This document shows, one piece after another, positions 1-11,118 of a DNA stretch of 64,000 nucleotides (the first letter of the stretch is position 1; every line of letters starts with the position of its first letter). Location of the stretch: assembly GCA_933228675.1 (NCBI GenBank), contig OW121743.1, positions 88,072,768 to 88,136,767 on the forward strand. Reading direction: 5' to 3'. This DNA is from Stomorhina lunata (Eukaryota > Arthropoda > Insecta > Diptera > Rhiniidae). The position numbers and the translations under genes are program-made. The notes beneath the pieces were generated by a model. That model was not told where the DNA came from. It did not search any database and was given only the letters and a program-made list of their open reading frames with translations.

Positions 1-47
1 ATAACTTATAGGTAATCCGAACGGTATCCTGTATTCATTACAATGTA

Positions 48-190
48 TAATAATCAGGAGTAGGCAGCCCATACCACCAGCAGCCGATGATTTTTTTTAT
101 TTTCGTAAATACCACGATCATTAATAAAACTCGTGAAAATAAATTTTAAATCATTTTTCAAAACAGAAATAAATTCTTATATTAAACAAT
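48..190 (+). repeat. Conserved terminal module of an array-bearing element, copy 1
   Basis: This stretch carries GGCAGCCCATACCACCAG, then GCCGATGA, a T run, TTTTCGTAAATA, CACGATCATTAAT and AACTCGTGAAAA. The same order of motifs recurs at 21420-21545 (plus) and at 41256-41350 (minus). In all three places a family B AT minisatellite follows on the inner side, so I read it as the fixed end of a dispersed element rather than unique DNA. After the module comes TTTTTCAAAACAGAAATAAA and a short bridge that is also seen, reverse-complemented, at about 40975-41045. The family name is not known to me; the Helitron-like interpretation rests on the 39-41 kb copy. Confidence 0.8.
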
Positions 191-690
191 TTTAGATTTT
201 TTAGATATTTTCGATCCAAAAAATTTTTATAGAAAAACTTTTGATAAAAAATTTTCTACAGAAAAATGTTTGAAAAAAAAATTTTCACAAAAAAATTTTT
301 GGCAAAAAATTTTTCATAGAAAAATTTTTGACAAAAAATTTTTTATAGAAAAATTTTTGACAAAAAATTTTTTATAGAAAAATTTTTGACAAAAAATTTT
401 TTATAGAAAAATTTTTGACAAAAAATTTTTCATAGACAAATTAAAAAAAAAATTTATACAAAATTTTTGATAAAAAAAATTTTCTATACAAAAAATGTTG
501 ATCAAAAAAATATAGAAAAATTTTTGATAAAAAAATTTTCTATAAAAATTTTCTAAAAAAATTTTTATAGAAATTTTTTTTTACAAACAGAAATAAATTC
601 TTATATTAAAAAATTTTAGATTTTAAATTTAAAATTTTCTATAGAAAAATTTTTGATCAAAAAACTTTCTATATCTTTTTGCCTTAGTTT
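190..690 (+). repeat. Family B AT minisatellite, degenerate
   Basis: Roughly 30-bp units of the form GAAAAATTTTTGAYAAAAAA plus TTTTCTATA repeat here, with the copies at 300-440 the most regular. TTTTTTATAGAAAA replaces the usual TTTTCTATAGAAAA in several units. Near 590-630 part of the bridge seen beside the terminal module (AAATAAATTCTTATATTAAA) is repeated, showing that module and array were copied together at least once. Confidence 0.85.
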
Positions 691-1485
691 TGCCTGACTA
701 TTTATAAATATTGTATAAAAATCTGCAAAAATTTAGTATTAATTCAAAAATACGTAAGTATTGTGTAAGTATATATTTATAAGACTTAAAAATTTATTGG
801 AAATCGTTACATAAATTCAAGAACAAATCACGCAATGCAGACCTTTATTTTTTACTTTTATTCTGTAAGAGTTAGCAGATCTTTCTATTTATACGATTCA
901 TTTAAATATTTATTCGCATTTAAGTGTTAAGAAAACATATGAAAAATATTAGAGAAACCTTAAGAAAATAAATAAACACTTTAATATCAATTGAATGTGG
1001 CTGCTTTGAAAAATATTGAAATAATCTGAAACCCTAAAAAATATAAATAAAAATCATATAGAAAAATTATTTATAAATCTGTCTTCAATATTGTAAATGC
1101 AAATATTGAGAAATCAATAAAAAAAAAGAAATAAAAAGTAAGGAAATTTTTTAAAATGAAAATGTATAAAAATACACTTTATAAATTCTATGTGAGACCA
1201 CTAAATTTAGAACAAAAAACTAGACAATTAACCTGAATTTTATGCAACTAAATTTTTTTCCATAATATTAAAATTTTCTGCACAATATTTTCTTAGTCTA
1301 TTAAAGTAAGTTTGTAGATAATAGATTAATGGCTGTTGATGTTTTGAAAGAAAACATTTCAATATAAAATCTGCCAATCAACACTTTTCAAATTTTGTTG
1401 GTTTTAGTATTTTCAATTTAGTTTATTTTGTACCAGGCATTATTTATAGCACAGTAATGAAATTTTCTTTACAAAAAGTAAAATT
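691..1485. other. AT-rich sequence without recognised feature
   Basis: This stretch is mixed-sequence AT-rich DNA with no tandem period, no long frame on either strand and no motif that I recognise. It separates the first array from the mini-me-like cluster. Confidence 0.6.
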
Positions 1486-1633
1486 TTTATACCCGCCATC
1501 AAAAAGAATGGGGGGTATATTGAGATTGTCATTCCGTTTGTAATTTCCTTAATTTTGGCTCAAAAATCAAAAACGATATATATTCTGAATCCTTATGAAA
1601 TTCTAAGACGATTGATCGATGTCTGTTTGTCTA

Positions 1634-1696
<63 letters not shown>

Positions 1697-1713
1697 GTCT
1701 GTCTTTCTGTCAT

Positions 1714-1751
<38 letters not shown>

Positions 1752-2128
1752 AGTCAGTCAGTCAGTCAGTCAGTCAGTCAGTCAGTCAGTCAGTCAGTCA
1801 GTCAGTCAGTCAGTCAGTCAGTCAGTCAGTCAGTCAGTCAGTCAGTCAGTCAGTCAGTCAGTCTGTCAGTCTGTCTGTCTGTCTGTCAGTCAGTCAGTCA
1901 GTCAGTCAGTCAGTCAGTCAGTCAGTCAGTCAGTCAGTCAGTCAGTCAGTCAGTCAGTCAGTCAGTCAGTCAGTCAGTCAGTCAGTCAGTCAGTCAGTCA
2001 GTCAGTCAGTCAGTCAGTCAGTCAGTCAGTCAGTCAGTCAGTCAGTCAGTCAGTCAGTCAGTCAGTCAGTCAGTCAGTCAGTCAGTCAGTCAGTCAGTCA
2101 GTCAGTCAGTCAGTCAGTCAGTCAGTCA

Positions 2129-2219
<91 letters not shown>

Positions 2220-2220
2220 A

Positions 2221-2283
<63 letters not shown>

Positions 2284-2388
2284 AGTCTGTCAGTCTGTCA
2301 GTCTGTCAGTCTGTCAGTCTGTCAGTCTGTCAGTCTGTCAGTCTGTCAGTCTGTCAGTCTGTCAGTCTGTCTGTCAGTCTGTCTGTCA

Positions 2389-2463
<75 letters not shown>

Positions 2464-2521
2464 AGTCAGTCAGTCAGTCAGTCAGTCAGTCAGTCAGTCT
2501 GTCTGTCTGTCTGTCTGTCTT

Positions 2522-2566
<45 letters not shown>

Positions 2567-3505
2567 CTGTTAAAATCACTATAACGTCTAAACGAAAATT
2601 AGTAAAAACATTATTCATCTCTGAGAAAATGTTGATATTGAAATTGGGCAAAATCGGTTCACATTTGACCATAGCTCCCGTATAACCTCGTCTAGGCGAA
2701 TCGCTTATTTGTTAATAAATGACAAATTATAGCAGCTATGATGATAAAATTTGGTATATAGAAGTTTTACATTAGCCCTAGGCAGGGTATAAAATTTCAT
2801 CAAAATCGGTTTACATTTAGCCATAGCTCCCCTACAAATAAACTTACGAAAACAGCCCAAATTTCACCTAAAATACACTTAAATGCCAATGATATAACCA
2901 CTAAATTTGGCACAAGAAAGTCTTATGACAATGCCAGCCAGTGTTTTGTCACAATCGGTTACCATTTGACCATAGCTCCCATATAAAAAACTTATGGAAA
3001 CACAAAAATACATAAAGAAAAGGTTGTTTATGTCCGTCTGTCCGTCAGATAAAAGCACGATAGCGCCTTAACGAAAAAAGCTAGAGGGACAAAATTTTAT
3101 AAAAGTATTTCGAATATCTTGAAAAAGATGTGTGTTGAAAATAGACAAAATCGGTTCAAATTTAGTTAGAGCTCCCATATAACCCCACCCCGGGAAACAC
3201 ATTAATGCTGATAAATTGAATACAATTGTAATAGCTGTGACGATTACATTTAAAATAGGAAAGTTTTATGCAATTTTGGATTAGCTTATCAAATTTTATA
3301 GTAATCAGTCCATATTTGACTTTAGCTTTCATATAAAAAACACTCACGGAAACAAAAAATTTTAGCAAAGGATAGTTAAAAGCTAATAAATTAGAAACTA
3401 TGACAGCTATGGCCACTAAATTTTGCAAGAATAAGCTCTATATATATACCAGCCAGTGTGTAAAATTTTTCGCTATAATTCTTATATATATAACATCCCC
3501 TTTTT
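1486..3505 (+). mobile_element. mini-me/DINE-1-like element, copy 1 with GTCT/GTCA core
   Basis: The left end is TTATACCCGCCATCAAAAAG followed by GGGGGGTATATTGAGATTG and TCATTCCGTTTGTAA, the characteristic start of dipteran mini-me/DINE-1 elements. After GATCGATGTCTG comes a long tetranucleotide core, then a body in which CAAAATCGGTT, ACATTTGACC and ATAGCTCCC recur about every 150-180 bases (near 2660, 2815, 2970, 3155, 3310). A second CCGTCTGTCCGTCAG with GCACGATAGCGCCTTAACGA near 3030-3075 suggests a nested or duplicated head. A minus-strand relative lies at 55011-56245. There is no coding capacity; family members are non-autonomous Helitron-type repeats. No 3' hairpin is seen before the next copy begins, so it is probably truncated. 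Confidence 0.8.
1619..2574. repeat. (GTCT)n/(GTCA)n tetranucleotide satellite
   Basis: About 950 bases of 4-bp repeat alternate between GTCT blocks and GTCA blocks. GTCA dominates from about 1749 to 1862 and 1885 to 2130, GTCT from 2130 to 2280, and a mixed GTCTGTCA phase follows at about 2280-2370. GTCT returns to 2460, then a short GTCA run, then GTCT again. Mini-me elements are known for a GTCY core; extensive GTCA is a local variant. All frames stay open because no unit combination creates a stop, which explains the Ser/Val/Cys/Leu/Gln-rich translations; no protein is implied. Confidence 0.95.
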
Positions 3506-3507
3506 TT

Positions 3508-4001
3508 ATCTGCAATCAAAAAGATTTGGAGGTACATTCATTATATTAAGATTGCACCTATGAAATTATATAGGCATCAATCAATCTTCGGCCCAGACTT
3601 TATATCTGATGAATGCATTAGGAACTCATAAAGAAATATATGGACCTGCCGTATTACTATTAACGTGTTTAGCCTAACTACAAATTAATCACAACGAAAA
3701 GTATTTAACAACTTATTAATGTAAAACTATGCCCGGTTATGAGACCGAATTTTGATCAAAGTAAATACTGGGGAAACCATTAAAATATTTTTAAATGTTG
3801 AACTATAAAGCTACGGCAACCGAATTTAGTCCAAAGGTTTTACCAACAATACCAATTAGCTTAGCGATTTTTTTCAGTTTTGGTCCAGATTTTAAATTAG
3901 CTGCACTCTTGTAGATATATGAAATATGTTTCTAAATTTAACACAACTTGATGGTGGGTACATAAGATTCGGCACAGCCGAATATAACACTCTTACTTGT
4001 T
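3508..4001 (+). mobile_element. mini-me/DINE-1-like element, copy 2 (short, with both ends)
   Basis: It starts with GCAATCAAAAAGATTTGGAG and GTACATTCATTATATTAAG, a diverged form of the copy 1 head, without a tetranucleotide core. It ends GGTGGGTACATAAGATTCGG, ACAGCCGAATATAACACTC and TTACTTGTT. The end contains the hairpin ATTCGGC-ACA-GCCGAAT, as expected for a Helitron-like 3' terminus. The body aligns with copy 3 immediately downstream (GGTTTTACCAACAATACCA, CAACCGAATTTAGTC). It serves as the uninterrupted reference for the insertion seen in copy 3. Confidence 0.78.
3967..3983 (+). other. Helitron-like 3' terminal hairpin, copy 2
   Basis: ATTCGGCACAGCCGAAT is a perfect 7-bp stem with a 3-base loop, 8 bases upstream of TCTTACTTGTT. 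An identical hairpin lies at 5301-5317. Confidence 0.8.
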
Positions 4002-4256
4002 ATATTTACAATCAAAAAGATTTGGAGGTACATTCAGTATATTAATATTGCATCTACGAAATTAGATAGTTATCAATCAATGTTAGGTCCAGACTTTATA
4101 CACGGTAGATGCATTAGGAACTCCTAACAAAATATATGAGCCTGCCGTGTTGCTATCAACATGTTTATGACACAACGAAACAGCTTATTAAGGTAAAACT
4201 ATATTCGGTTATGGAACAGCATTTTGTCCAAGGTAAATACTTGGGAAACCACTTAG

Positions 4257-5190
4257 ATCCCAGTAAAACTTTTAATTACCAAATAATGAGTTAAACAGTT
4301 AAACTATTGAACACGAACTACTTACTCATTCGCTGTTTAAGTCATTACATTAACATGGGGATGTCATTGGAGGCAAGTACTTACCAATTTAAATCTTCTT
4401 TTTTGTAAGTATAAGTTTTTACATAAGATTGACTCTTACTTACTTAAATGTTACAACCTGTTAAGGTCAAAGTCCGAGCATATTTTAGAATTCCATGGAC
4501 TTCGATCTTGTGCGAATATTCTCCAATTTTATAGGCCAAGCTTTAAAAAATGTTCCTCTACTTGGTCTTTCTATCGAAGTTTCGGACATCCTCCTCTAAC
4601 ATTAGGTAGTGGGACATTTCAATTCTAATTTTATCCTCTTCATTGTATTTCTTTTTTCGAGAGAGGGTTACTAGCCTGTAATCCTAACCCATTTTTATCG
4701 ATCTTATGGGACAACTCTCGGAACATGTTAACTAACAATATAAATGGGTGTTAAACTATCTCCCCGGGTGATACCATGAGCAGGTGTGTGTCCACAGTTG
4801 AGATGAAGGATGACCCAGATAAGTTGGGCTTACCAAATTAAGACCAATTAGAATCGAGTTTGGTATTCAACATCCCCTACATAATCAAAATTGACTCATG
4901 ATGGCATTTTTTCATTAACGTGAGTTAGTTTTACAAATTTTTTTACAGAAGATAATATTTAAGTTCTTAAAATTCAAAAATCATTTAAAAAGACTCTTTT
5001 AATAAAAAAAAACTAAAAAAAATTGTTGCCCTTGGTGGGATTTGAACCGGGGCCATTCAGTTTAAATTACCATCTTAATTACAAATAAGTTCTTCTGTAA
5101 TAACTTATTATTTATTCGGATGGTAAGTTGTAGTCGTTACAAGGTAACCACTTATCAGAGTACTTGCCATTACCAAAGTTTTGCTGGGAT
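4257..5190. mobile_element. 934-bp non-autonomous element with 16-bp terminal inverted repeats
   Basis: The left end ATCCCAGTAAAACTTT and the right end AAAGTTTTGCTGGGAT are inverted repeats with one mismatch. The element interrupts a mini-me-like copy whose neighbour shows the uninterrupted sequence, so insertion is well supported. ACTT stands just left of the insert (4251-4254) and just right of it (5191-5194), but the left copy is two bases away from the end, so the target duplication is unclear. Inside are the palindromic AAGTACTT motif near the left end and a tRNA B-box-like string on the minus strand. There is no transposase. The superfamily is not assigned. Confidence 0.7.
5034..5048 (-). 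promoter_or_regulatory. Pol III B-box-like sequence within the inserted element
   Basis: On the minus strand the string GGTTCAAATCCCACC matches the tRNA B-box, and it is followed by AAGGGCAAC. The matching T-stem does not pair and no A-box is evident at the expected distance, so this is at best a tRNA-derived fragment. Confidence 0.35.
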
Positions 5191-5300
5191 ACTTTTAAAT
5201 GTCGAACTATAGTAACTGTACCATTGCAACCGAATTTAGTCTAAATATTTTACCAACAATACCACATTTGGTCAACATTTTGCATTGGTGGGTATACAAG

Positions 5301-5317
5301 ATTCGGCACAGCCGAAT
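5301..5317 (+). other. Helitron-like 3' terminal hairpin, copy 3
   Basis: Same ATTCGGCACAGCCGAAT stem-loop as at 3967-3983, followed by ATAATACTCTTACTTGTT, marking the end of the third mini-me-like copy. Confidence 0.8.
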
Positions 5318-5335
5318 ATAATACTCTTACTTGTT

Positions 5336-6895
5336 CCAATTCCTTACCTAAGTCCCTCCTTTTTCTAGTTTGTAAGTACTTCCCTCGAATGTCTTCACCG
5401 TATTAATGTAATGACTCTATCAAATAATCAGTAAGTAGTTCGTATTCAATATTTTAGGTGTTTATTTCGTTAAAATTCTTAATAAAGAAAATATTATATT
5501 TTAATATGTCTTCTAATTTGTTATTAGGTCTCCTCTGAGAAGGCCTTTATATTTTTCCCTTTTGTGCTCATAAATCGTTTAACGAATGTTCATTTCTTTA
5601 AGTTCAAAGCAAAATTTTTCTTAATGGCAAATTGTGTGGGATCTGTTGCAATTTGTGGCTGGTTTTCATATGATGTTTACTTTTTCATACGTTTTGCTTT
5701 TTTCCATTCATTTAACATTATTTCATAGATAAAGATTATGTTGGCATAGTCCTCACTCTCTGGGGAAGACGCTTCTTGATTATTATTTAATTTTTCTATA
5801 ATTTATTAATAAAAAGTTATATGTCCGTCTGTCTGTTTGTGTAATTCTTTTTTTGTTGGTGGGTATTTTGTTTTACAAATGAATTGTTCACACCATCTGC
5901 TTAATCATAAAGTTTATAAAAAAAGTTTTGCAATGTAAAATACTTAAGCTATGCTACGAGTAAACTATGTTATGCTATGCTACGCTTTGATGCCTTGCAA
6001 AGCATCACGTTGCATGTTCATAAGATGCACAAAACATTCTGACACACAATTACTAAAAGTTATGTTGCGTTTTATTATTGAAGTTGTCATGTGTGTAAAG
6101 ACCCACAAAAAAAAAAAATAAAGTGTGGGTTAAAAATTGAAAATAAATGAAAGAATGAAATTAATAATAAATAAACAAATTTGTTAATGGAATTTATTAT
6201 AGAGTTGGGTCATAAAAAATAATTATAAAAACTGTCGATCTATCTGTTTGCCTGTCCGTCTGTCTCTGCAGTGTTTTATGTGATTTTTGTGCGTTAAGCT
6301 CTGGGACGCCAAGGAAGTGTTAATTTGTGAAGGCGTTAAACTACAAAACTGTAATCAAATTGCAATATTCATTATAGAGTCAATAATAATTATTTATGTA
6401 TTTATTTTTAATTTATTTTTTTATTTTTATTATTTATTTGCTCACACAAACATCAATTATTGTAGATCAATAAAAGTTGAAAAAAGAGTTTGAAAATTAA
6501 TATTTATTGTAGTCGTTTGTATGGTGAAAGTTTCATAAATTAAACATGAAAGAGTTTATCACAAAAAAAAAAAAAAAAAAATTAAATATTAATGTAATTT
6601 TATTGCCTTTAAAATAAATTTTAATATTTTGTTTTAAAGCCTATAATTCAAGCCTAATTCGTAGAAAATACAAATTGACGAGACGTTTATAGGAAAATTT
6701 TGACAGAAAGTAAAATTTTTTGATTCATAAAAAATTACTACTAAGTTAAGTAAACAAATGTTTAGCAAAATATTCAAATTTGTTCCTCCACTATCTACGA
6801 TTTCTATAAATGATACATATAATCTTTTAAATAGCTCCAAAATACTAAAATTAGTTTTGGTTGGAATTTTTAAGCAGTTCAAAATTATTTAAAAA
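5336..6895. other. AT-rich sequence without recognised gene
   Basis: Mixed AT-rich DNA. Two short scraps, near 5821-5840 and 6240-6270, carry GTCCGTCTGTCTG-like strings and may be mini-me remnants. Poly-A runs occur at about 6108 and 6561-6580. Short open frames here have no recognisable domain and no codon signal, and I see no convincing exon. Confidence 0.55.
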
Positions 6896-9440
6896 ATTAA
6901 AAAATTCTTTTTTTAAATTTTCCATTTTTATAGGAAATTTTTCAAAAATTTCCTCTTTTTAAAGGAATTAAAAAAAAATTTCGTATTTTTAAAGGACATT
7001 TTTTTAAAAATTTCCTATTTTTACAGAAAATTTTTAAATATATTCCTATTTTTATAGGAAATTTTTCAAAGAATTTTTAATTTTAAAGGAAATTTTATTT
7101 GAAAAATATCCTTTAAAAATAGGAAATTTTTGAAAAATTTCCTTTAAAAATAGGAAATTATTAAAAAATTTCCTTTAAACATGGGAAATTTTTGAAAAAT
7201 TTCCTATAAAAATAAGAAATTTTTGAAAAATTTCCTATAAAAATAAGAAATTTTTGAAAAATTTCCTATAAAAATAAGAAATTTTAAAAAAATTTCTTAT
7301 GAAAATAAGAAATTTTTGAAAAATTTCCTATAAAAATAAGAAATTTTTAAAAATTTCCTTTAAAAAAAAGAAATTTTTAAAAATTTCCTTAAAAATAAGA
7401 AATTTTTAAAAATTTCCTTAAAAATACAAATTTTTGAAAAATTTCCTATAAAAATAAGAAATTTTTGAAAAATTTCCTATTAAAATAAGAAATTTTTGAA
7501 AAATTTCCTAATAAAAATAAAAAACTTTTGCAAAACTTCCTATAAAAATTAAAAATTTTTGAAAAATTTCCTATAAAAGTAAAAAATTTTTCTATAAAAA
7601 TAAAAAAATTTTAAAAATTTCCTTAAAAATAAAAAATTTAAAAAATTTCCTTAAATATAAAAAAAAATTAAAAATTTCCTTAAAAATAAGAAATTTTTAA
7701 CAATTTCCTATAAAAATAAGAAATTTTTGAAAAATTTCCTGTAAAAATAAGAAATTTTTGAAAAATTTCCTATAAAAATAATAAATTTTTGAAAAATATT
7801 CAATAAAAATAAAACATTTTTAAAAATTTTCTATAAAGATTAGAAATTTTTAAAAACTACCTTTAAAAAAAGATAAATTTTTAAAACATATAAGAAATTT
7901 CCTAAAAAAAATAAAAAATTTTTGAAAACTTTCCTATAAAAAAGGTAATTTTTGTAAAATTTTCTACAAAAATTAGTAATTTTTTCCTATCAAAATAAGA
8001 AATTTTTCAAAAATTTCCTATAAAAATAAAAAATTTTTGAAAAATTTCCAATTCAGATAAGAAATTTTTGAAAAATTTCCTATAAAAATGGGAAATTTTT
8101 GAAAAATTTCCTATAAAAATAAGAAATTTTTGAAAAATTTCCTATAAAAAAAGGAAATTTTTGAAAAATTTCCTATAAAAATAGGAAATTTTTGAAAAAT
8201 TTCCTACAAAAATAGGAAATTTTTGAAAAATTTCCTATAAAAATAGGAAATTTTTGAAAAATTTCCTAATAAAATAGGAAATTTTTGAAAAATTTCCTAT
8301 AAAAATAGGAAATTTTTAAAAATTTCCTATAAAAATAGGAAATTTTTTAAAAATTTCCTATAAAAATAGGAAATTTTTGAAAAATTTCCTATAAAAATAG
8401 GAAATTTTTGAAAAATTTCCTATAAAAATAGGAAATTTTTGAAAAATTTCCTATAAAAATAGGAAATTTTTGAAAAATTTCCTATAAAAATAGGAAATTT
8501 TTGAAAAATTTCCTATAAAAATAGGAAATTTTTGAAAAATTTCCAATAAAAATAGGAAATTTTTGAAAAATTTCCTATAAAAATAGGAAATTTTTGAAAA
8601 ATTTCCTATAAAAATAGGAAATTTTTGAAAAATTTCCTATAAAAATAGGAAATTTTTGAAAAATTTCCTATAAAAATAGGAAATTTTTGAAAAATTTCCT
8701 ATAAAAATAGGAAATTTTTGAAAAATTTCCTATAAAAATAGGAAATTTTTGAAAAATAGGAAATTTTTGAAAAAAATAGGAAATTTTTGAAAAATTTTCT
8801 ATAAAAATAGGAAATTTTTGAAAAATTTCCTATAAAAATAGGAAATTTTTGAAAATTTCCTATAAAAATAGGAAATTTTTGAAAAATTTCCTATAAAAAT
8901 AGGAAATTTTTGAAAAATTTCGTATTAAAATAGGAAATTTTTGAAAAATTTCCTATAAAAATAGGAAATTTAAAAAAAATTTCTTATAAAAATAGGAAAT
9001 TTTTCAAAAATTTCCTATAAAAATAGGAAAGTTTTCAAAAATTTCCTATAAAAATAGAAAATATTTGAAAAATTTTCTATAAAAATAGGAATTTTTTTGA
9101 AAAATTTCCTATAAAAATAAAAAATTTTTGAAAAATTTTCTATAAAAATAAAAAAATTTTAAAAAGTTTCTATTAAAAGCAAGAAACTTTTGAAAATTTT
9201 CCTATAAAAATAAGAAATTTTTGAAAAATTTCCTATAAAAATAAAAATTTTTTGAAAAATTTCCTATAAAAATACGAATTTTTTTTTAAATTTCCTTTAA
9301 AAATTAGACTTTTTTTAAAAATTTCCTATAAAAATAAGAAATTTTTGAAAAATTTCCTGTAAAAAGAAGAAATTTTAAAAAAAATTTCTTATTTTTTGAG
9401 GAAATTTTTCAAAAATTTCGTATTTTTATAGGATTTTTTT
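6896..9440 (+). repeat. Family A 31-bp AT minisatellite, array 1
   Basis: The unit is TTTCCTATAAAAATAGGAAA plus TTTTTGAAAAA. About 8090-9060 is nearly homogeneous, while both flanks are degenerate (AAGAAA and AAAAAA variants, dropped bases), the pattern expected from unequal crossing-over. About 6900-7090 runs in the opposite orientation (TTTTTCAAAAATTTCC, TATTTTTATAGG), the run then flips, and the last 55 bases flip back. Short frames in it are artefacts. Confidence 0.93.
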
Positions 9441-10620
9441 TTAAGTTTTAAGCCTAATTATATTCTTCTTATATCTTGTTGATTAAACTAGGATTATCTT
9501 AAGTCCCTTGAGTGTAAAAATTTTGGAAATCAAAAAAATTTAATATTTAAACAAAATTTACATAATTTGCTAATATAAAATATTTAATTAAAATTGAAAT
9601 TACATTTCTTTAACATTTTCTTGCTTTTGAATAGGTTTTCATGACGAAATCTTTATAAAACGAAATTTTAACAGAAAATGTCTGTGTCTGACTCTGTCTG
9701 TACGTCCCAGCATTGCATGTGTGAAAATAATTTATGATTTTTATCGTATTGTTAAATTCATTACAATTAATATTCATCATATTGTTACGAATACATAAAT
9801 TTTATTTCAAAATTTACATAATAAATATGTACGAGCAGAAAATAAAGCAAAGCCAAAAGAATCGTTTAGCATCAAAATATTTGCTAACAAAATATAGAAA
9901 AATTGTTAAACACAAAAAAAAAGAATCTTAAACAAAAAAGGAATTAACTTAATGTTTAATGAAGAGAAGAAAAAAGGAAGCATTAACATTTAAGTCGGAA
10001 AGAAAAGCATCCAAAACAGAAGCAGTCGTCAGGCCTCTATAGCAACAGCCTGGTTTCATTTTTTAGCAATTTTTTTTGGAAGATGATAAAGTTAAACATT
10101 AATTATGCATATACACTGTGGAACATATATACATATGACATAAGTATATTTAAGGGAAAATTCAAACATTTAATTAAACATGAGAAAATACAAGGGAAAA
10201 CCTAGAATTTTTCTAGATGCTCATAAATCTGTATGTATGTGTTACAATCCATGTCTAAGTAAAATGTATTAATGACATAAACAGCTTCCCAGGCTTGGTA
10301 CCAGTAGCAGTATCAGAATTTGCTTTTGGCTACATAAATGCTTATAGCAAATATCCTATATACATACATATGTATATATTTACATGTACATACATCTTTA
10401 GCATATGATGTAGGTTTGAATGTATAGTAAAGATTCCATGACTAATTCATCATTTTGGAAAATTTGAATTTTTGTTTTACAAATTTCCTTATTTTTTCTT
10501 TATAATAGGCATCTAATGCACAGTGGCTCTAAATTAAACAAAGGAAACAGAAGATGGAACAAACAGGAAATTGACTTAAGTTTTATCAAAATACTTAAAA
10601 CATATTATTTGTATAAGAAA
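9441..10620. other. AT-rich spacer between two oppositely oriented family A arrays
   Basis: Mixed AT-rich sequence with TATACATA-type runs near 10110-10400 and a TCTGTCTG-like scrap near 9683-9700. No gene is recognised. Its flanks are family A arrays in opposite orientations, so it sits in the middle of a very large imperfect inverted repeat. Confidence 0.55.
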
Positions 10621-11118
10621 TTTAAAAAAAAAAACTTATTTTTATAGGAAATTTATAAAAAAAATCTTAATTTTAAACCAAATTTTTCAAAAAATGTTAA
10701 TTAAATTTTTCAAAAACGAATTTTTATAGAAAATTTTTCAAAAATTTCCTGTTTTTATAGAAAATTTATCAAAAATTTCCTATTTTAATAGGAAATTTAA
10801 AAAAAATTTTTAATTTTTATAAGAAATTTTTAAAAAATTTCTCATTTCTACAGGAAATTTCTCAAAAATTTTTAATTTTTATAAGAAATTTTTTAAAATT
10901 TTCCCATTTTTAAATTAAATTTAAAAAAAATTTTTTTTAGGAAATATTTCAAATATTTATTATTTTCACAGGAAATTTTAAAAAAAAATATAATTTTTAT
11001 AAAATTTTATAATTTTTAAAAAATTTTATAATTTTTAAAAAATTTCATAATTTTTAAAAATTTTCCTAACTTTTAAAAAATTTCCTTAAAATATACAAAA
11101 TTTTTGAAAAATCGGAAA
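10621..11118 (-). repeat. Family A minisatellite, array 2, left part
   Basis: Degenerate units of the inverted family A form (GGAAATTTTTCAAAAATTTC with TTATTTTTATA) run here. The last about 35 bases return to the forward form (TACAAAATTTTTGAAAAATC). The array is continued after the transposon at 11119-11993. Confidence 0.85.

Larger units (their letters stand above)
4004..5335 (+). mobile_element. mini-me/DINE-1-like element, copy 3, split by an inserted element
   Basis: The head is ACAATCAAAAAGATTTGGAG plus GTACATTCAGTATATTAAT; the tail is GGTGGGTATACAAGATTCGG plus ACAGCCGAATATAATACTC and TTACTTGTT. Alignment to copy 2 breaks after GGGAAACC and resumes at TTTTAAATG, and the 934 bases between carry their own inverted repeats. 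Without the insert the element is about 400 bases. The head-to-tail order of copies 1-3 with the same 3' motif resembles the tandem arrangement known for Helitron-like elements. Confidence 0.75.

Noticed and set aside
1555..2685. 376-codon and 321-codon frames rich in Ser-Val-Cys-Leu and Ser-Gln-Ser-Val
   Set aside because: They are translations of (GTCT/GTCA)n; the repeat contains no stops in any frame. The same applies to frames at 55645-56157 and 57644-57920.
5034..5048. Functional tRNA on the minus strand
   Set aside because: Only a B-box-like string is present; T-stem, acceptor stem and A-box fail.
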